Source of the DNA: Erodium maritimum
Taxonomy: Eukaryota; Streptophyta; Magnoliopsida; Geraniales; Geraniaceae
Length of the DNA stretch: 64,000 bases
Assembly: GCA_963921825.1 (NCBI GenBank)
Contig: OY997589.1
Span: 17,319,735-17,383,734 of the forward strand
Direction: 5' to 3'
Shown: piece after piece, positions 59,275 to 64,000 of the stretch
Layout: each line of letters begins with the position of its first letter
Position numbering within the stretch: the first letter of the stretch is position 1
The notes under the pieces: model-generated
The model's input: the letters and a program-made list of their open reading frames with translations, nothing else
Told to the model about the DNA's origin: nothing
The model's database searches: none
Position numbers and translations under genes: made by a program

Positions 59275-59640
59275 GAGACCAACCATGGGATTTTGGGGGT
59301 AACCCGATGGTTTTGGCAGAACTCAGATAGCTACAGAGGACATAGTACATCCCGTTTAGACACATCTCAGTGTGGGTTGGGATGATGAACCTCCCAATAT
59401 ATGCTTGGAACCGGCGGGTGGCGTACATGATTGGTAACACTCTGGGGATGTGCGTGAAGGTGGATGATGACGTTCATGGCATAGCTAGGGAGAATATGTA
59501 CGCATCTTGGTCGAAGTGAACATCGGACAACCACTCGAGAGGAGGTTGCTACTCCAAATTTCGGAATATGAGGGTCATACTTTGTTGTATTTATCGTACG
59601 AGCACTTAGCTAACCACTGTTGTGACTATGAAAGACTGGG

Positions 59641-59992
59641 ACGTCAAGTCAAGGAATGGTCGTTCCCCGTCACAAGGTCGTCCTTGTTGGGGTCACTATG
59701 AGGGTCTATCAGGAACCATGGGAAAACAAGTACATGAAGAGGTGCGGGAAAGACAGAATAGATCCCAAGTAAGATAACCAAGACATTTTCCTCACGCTGT
59801 TTGAGGCTAGTAATCTCTTGCCTGACGAGGCAAGACCTACACAAAGAGTACTGCACACTTCACAAACCGACCCGAGTAAGGGCCCGAAACCACCAAGACT
59901 GGGATCCTACAATAACCAAGGCCAAGATCGGATATTAGGACCTAATATAGGTTTATTGGGAGAAACTCCCCTCTTTCTGGCATGATCATGCC
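59641..59992. other. Unassigned sequence after the DUF4283 remnant
   Basis: Probably a continuation of the same decayed element; frames are interrupted and no motif is seen. Confidence 0.35.
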
Positions 59993-62900
59993 TGTAAGAA
60001 CCACGTCCGGTCAACGTCGGTCAAACCGACAGGAAACGAAATTAAAGTCAAATTCTGCTATTTATTCAAATAAGCACAGGCTTGACCCCGAGGGTCATTT
60101 CGAACCTTAAGAGAACCCTAAAGCGATCAAGTTAGGTTCGGGAAAACTTATGGCAACTTTGGGACGAAATCGGGAAAAGTTGACTTTTCGTCAAAAAAGT
60201 CAACCATCGACTCCGGGAGTCATTCGGGACTCATCCAGAACCCAAAAATCTTAGCCCTCGTTACAGTTAGCTTAGTTAGGTCATTTCCTTACAAATATGT
60301 GTTTTTACGAAAAAGTCAATTTTGGGTCAAACTGTGTCAAAATAGTGTTTTTATCAAATTAATTAAATTGGGTTGGGATATTTGGGAGTAGAGATGGACC
60401 CACATAGACACTTGACATAAACTAGGTAGAGGAGAGAAAAAAGAGTGAAAAAAACACATTTGATCTTACTTTTTCTCAAAATGGTGAGATAAGGAGAAAG
60501 AGGCTTTTGGACTTTTCCTCTTTAGGTTAAAGGCCACATGTGACACCAAAATTCAGCATTCTTCTTGCCTTGGCTGAATTTTAGAGAGAGAAAAGAAAGT
60601 GAGCCTCCATTGTTGAAGAAGAAAGACAAGAAGAAAAAGATCATTTCCTTTTGATTCCACCATCAAAACTTCTCAATTTTTCCATATTCCTCTTCATCTC
60701 TTCATTTCCTACGGTAATAACCCATTTCTTTTCACTTTTGATGAACTTTAGGTTATGAGTCTTGTAGGATTTAGATGAAATTGGATTGGGTCTTGTTGGA
60801 AATGATCAAACCTTGTTAGAATAAAGTAGTTTTGGAAGAAAATGGGTGAAAGTAGAAGAATTTGGTGAAACCCTAACGATTGGATATGGGGGAAATGTGA
60901 AATTGGAGAAAATTGGTGATGCTTTTGGTTAGAACTGGATGGATTGAGCACCTAGGACTCGTTTAGGACGTTTTGGGAGGAAGTTGGAAATTTTCCGGTG
61001 ACCGGAGGCTCGCCGGAGCTCCGGCCATGGTGGTGAGTGGTCAGTACTTCGAGATTCGTGCCTCGGGATTCGAGCCGAGACCGGTCCTTTGTGGGTCCGG
61101 TCCGGCACACCCACGGCCAAGTGGGGCCCACTTGGCCAGGTGCCGTTGTACGTATCGCCCGGTTAATTTAATACTTTTCCAAATCATTGTCCTGGAACCG
61201 TTTTAATTAATTAGGCGTCTTGGCGGGGGTATTTTGGGTGTCCTTCCGCTTTGATCGACTTTGGACTAGTATTGAGTTTTTTGTGTTACGTTGTTAACTT
61301 AGAGTCCGGCTTGGTCGTGGAGAAGGAGGAAGCTAACCAGGTCGTCACTGCTAGATTGGATTTCTTTTGAGGTAGGGAAAAGTAGCGAATACCAGTTAAA
61401 ATGCGGAAAGTTACTAGAATTGCATATAGGATATAAGTAACCGGAATAATTGTAGAATCACATGTAGGATGTGAATAACTAGTGTAGTCGTTTAAAATGT
61501 GGAATAACTTGCGGGCCATGTCGTGCTCGTAGGTTTCGGACTTGCCGTGCTGTAGAATTGTATGTGGGCCATGTCGCGCCCGTAGGATTGTGTGATGATT
61601 GTGTCCGTTTGTGATTAGTAGCTTTGTAATGTTTGGTATGTGGTATGTTCCGTTGTTAAATTAATGGTTGTGATATGCTATGAGAATGTGGTGAATGTTA
61701 GTGTGAACTATTGCCTTGTGACATGTTTGAGACCCTATATGCGTGTACCCCAGTAGGATATTTAGGCCGAGGATGGTGTTCCGGTCCGATATCTAGGCCG
61801 ATGCTGTGTGTTCCGGCTTATGTTCCGAGACTAGGTGTTCTGGTATGGTATCTATACCGACGCTGTGTGTTCCGGTATAGGATATCTAGGCCGAAGATGG
61901 TGTTATGACGTACGTTGTACCCCGAGGCTAGGTGTTACGGTATGATGTCTATACCGATGCGGTGTGTTCTGGTATAGGACTTCTAGGCCGAGGCTGGTGT
62001 TCCTGGACGATATCTAGACCGATGTTGTGTGTTCCAGTACGATATGTCCCGAAGCTAGGTGTTCCGGTATGATATCCTGGCCATTGTTGTGTGTTCCGAT
62101 ATACGTTGTACCCCGTGCTACGAGAAGATATCTAAGCCGATGCTGTTTGTTCCAGTATGATATGTGTGGTATGATTTGTACCCCGTGCTACGGGAAGATA
62201 TCCAGGTCGATGTTGTGTGTTCCGGTCCGATATGTTTAGGATGATGTGTACCCCGACGCTGAGTGTTCCGGGATGATATCTAGGCCGATGATGTGTGTTC
62301 CGGTACGATATGGTTAAGTCGTGATGTGTGATCCGGCATGTTATTGGATACTTAATATGTGTGTGTTTGCTAATGATTATTCTGCGTGTTGATTTGTTTT
62401 GGTTCGTTGTGGTTACTTATGCCTGTTATGTGATCCTTGTGTGATTTGGGTGATAAGGCTCCAGATTGAGCAGCAGGTATGTGATCCTTTGTGATCTGAA
62501 ATACATTCATATCTGGGTTCAGTGTATTGTTGTGTGCATTCGCACGCGTGGTTAGTGGTGATATAACCGTGTTCGTGTTCAAGTGTGAATTATTTGGGTT
62601 ACGAGTGCTAAGTGTATAGTTGAAGAGAAGTGTCTGAGTGATGGTTCAGTATCAAGTTTGATTTACAGTTTGCCCCCGGATGGGTTCAAGCGTTGTCTTT
62701 GGCTTACTTCGTTTAAATTGTCTTGTTATTGCTTTACTACTATGCCTTATTTGGACGGGTATCCGTGGTAGTGAGCGAATTGCTCATTCCCTTTACTACT
62801 TTTTCCTACTGAGCGAAAGCTCATCCCCTTCTCTACTGTTCTACAGGTTTTGATCGTGATTTGTTTTAGAGGACGTCTCGGTGCCTGGGAGCTTAGCGAG

Positions 62901-63098
62901 AGTCCTAGTTTTGGATGGTCTAGAGACGTATTTCCTTTTCGTACCAAACTTATTATTTTGGATTTCGAGCATTTGACTCTTGTTGTCGGAATTACTGAAC
63001 TATATTTTTGAAGTTTCATATCGTTTAAAATTACCTTCTTTATTATTAATTTCGGTTCACGTCTCGAGTCCGGTCAAAACCGGATTTGGGGCATGACA
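59993..63098 (+). repeat. Gypsy 5' LTR (element 3)
   Basis: 3106 bases, from TGTAAGAACCACGTCCGGTC to CGGATTTGGGGCATGACA. Unlike the other long LTRs it is followed by a primer site, so it is a true 5' LTR. Donor-like CTACG|GTAAT at 60714, stem-loops at 62771-62788 and 62810-62823, and CTACAG ending at 62846. Confidence 0.85.
61740..62320 (+). repeat. Degenerate CCGGTATGATA repeat block in 5' LTR
   Basis: Irregular units with GATATCTAGGCCGATG and GTGTGTTCCGGTA words, same class as 58050-58700. Confidence 0.7.
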
Positions 63099-63101
63099 AT
63101 T

Positions 63102-63119
63102 TGGTATCAGAACCTGGTT
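63102..63119 (+). other. Primer-binding site of gypsy element 3
   Basis: TGGTATCAGAACCTGG begins three bases after the LTR. It matches the initiator tRNA-Met primer type (TGGTATCAGAGC) with one difference. This supports the chromovirus-like assignment of this LTR family. Confidence 0.8.
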
Positions 63120-63647
63120 TTTCAAAACTTTGGACCGTACGTCAGTTAGGTGGGTAGTGGGTCACTAAGTTTCCGTAGTGTGTCGGTTACGCAAGTCGGA
63201 AATGTCTTGCGCGTAGATCCGAGACGAAGAGAGTCTCGGGTAGTGAAGTGCTTTGTTTATGATTTGCCTTGTCCTGTGTTGTGTTGTGTGCCTTGGTTGA
63301 GCTGTTGTGCCGATCGATTGAGATCGAGGTTAACTTAGCAAGTGATGCTCGAGCTGTGTGATGACTTGCTTGTCTTGGTTGAATGATCGTTTTAGTGGGT
63401 TTGCTGCCTTGTTCGGCCGTTGATCGATCGATTGAGTTTGAAGTGTTGACTTTTTCGGGTGGTGCTCGTGTATTTAACGAGACCCCGAGGGGGTGTTGAT
63501 GCGATGACTTGCTGTGTGCTATGATTATGTACTTAGTGCTGTGCAGGGTGTGAATTGAATGTCCCACAATTACAGATGGTTTGTAAGTTTTTCAAACGGG
63601 TCATGCCCAAATTTCTGCAAAACTAAAGTGTTTGTGCTATCACGATT
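63120..63647 (+). other. Gypsy element 3 leader, interrupted
   Basis: Leader sequence whose last 40 bases match the first 40 of the window. It is cut at 63648 by another LTR. No coding sequence of the element is reached. Confidence 0.7.
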
Positions 63648-64000
63648 TGTAAGAACCGCCCCGGTCGATCCCGGTCGAACCGGTAAATTTTGGCGAAGTT
63701 TGACTTTCAACCGGAAAAGTCAACCGATGACTCCGGGAGTCATTCGGTACCTTTCCGGGGCCCAAAAAGCTTAGCCGTCATCACGGTTAGCTTAATTGGG
63801 CCATTTCCTTTCAAACGACTATAATATTGGAAATGTCAATTTTCGGTCAATCGGGGACTTTTTATCGACTAAAACGAATTAATTTGGAGCTGATGGTTTT
63901 TCCTAAGAAGTAAGTGGTCCCCACTAGGACACATGTCCTTAGTGGCTTGAAGGAGAAGAAATGTGTCTCAAAGGGCCCATTTACCCTCACCTAAGACAAA
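63648..64000 (+). repeat. Start of a nested Del-like LTR (runs off the window)
   Basis: Starts TGTAAGAACCGCCCCGGTCG at 63648 inside the element 3 leader and matches the first 350 bases of 56065-59274 and (reversed) the end of 37860-43058. The last 5 bases before it, CGATT, are the expected target copy; the other copy lies outside. Confidence 0.75.

Larger units (their letters stand above)
55900..59640 (+). pseudogene. DUF4283 / CCHC LINE-associated protein remnant, split by an LTR
   Basis: The readable part after the LTR gives SVWVGMMNLPIYAWNRRV, AYMIGNTLGMCVKVDD, a frameshift, then VEVNIGQPLERRLLLQISEY and LSYEHLANHCCDYERLGRQ. This follows the plant DUF4283 plus zinc-knuckle pattern (VWVRLPxLP, IGNxxGxxVKVD, YExLxxxCxxCxxxGH), with both expected knuckle positions damaged. 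Before the LTR, KVYNLEA and PLGYIIVGFFFR resemble the start of the same domain. Such proteins are mostly ORF1-like products of plant LINEs. Several stops and frameshifts are present. Confidence 0.5.

Overview
This window looks like nuclear DNA of a flowering plant, probably a eudicot. It holds one intact, multi-exon host gene, an NPH3/BTB protein at 34323-36263 on the minus strand, inside about 60 kb of nested transposable elements. Long LTRs, chromovirus-type gag-pol remnants, PIF/Harbinger transposase fragments, a LINE derivative with an RRM ORF1, and MULE-like and MITE-like elements all fit a repeat-rich plant genome. All calls come from reading the sequence; no database search was run.

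Layout. Positions 1-16532: a decayed Ty3/gypsy element (Del/Tekay-like gag, protease, RT, RNase H, integrase) is split by a minus-strand LARD-type retroelement (2219-8118) and by a solo LARD LTR (8774-10685). A second shorter gypsy copy follows (13846-16532). Positions 16541-21234: degraded Harbinger ORF1, a MULE-like non-autonomous element (17961-19319) with a 10-bp target duplication, a probable MITE, and a truncated Harbinger transposase. Positions 21235-27824: a full plus-strand LARD element with both LTRs, a primer-binding site and an intact 378-codon ORF. Positions 27847-33800: a second Harbinger transposase carrying two long solo LTRs inserted ten bases apart in opposite orientation. 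Positions 34323-36263: the NPH3 gene. Positions 37105-43058: a third Harbinger fragment, then a minus-strand LTR that hosts an ORF1-only LINE (39348-41677). Positions 44490-47734: solo LTR with perfect 5-bp target duplication. Positions 49424-53740: copia-like LTR hosting a gypsy LTR. Positions 54310-59640: LINE-related pseudogenes (RNase H-like and DUF4283-like), the latter split by another solo LTR. Positions 59993-64000: a gypsy 5' LTR, its tRNA-Met-type primer site and leader, broken by the start of another LTR.

The points most worth a second look are these. (1) A 378-residue ORF conserved between the two LARD copies; it fuses a CCHC zinc knuckle, a coiled coil and the C-terminal half of an Athila/Tat-type retropepsin but lacks the catalytic motif. 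(2) A LINE derivative with a long intact RRM ORF1, a 3' tail and a 17-bp target duplication but no ORF2, a plant counterpart of half-L1 elements. (3) An invariant TGAGC/GCTCA stem-loop in nine gypsy-type LTR copies, beside a 3' splice-site-like sequence that, with a conserved upstream GT donor-like site, suggests a roughly 2-kb intron inside the LTR.
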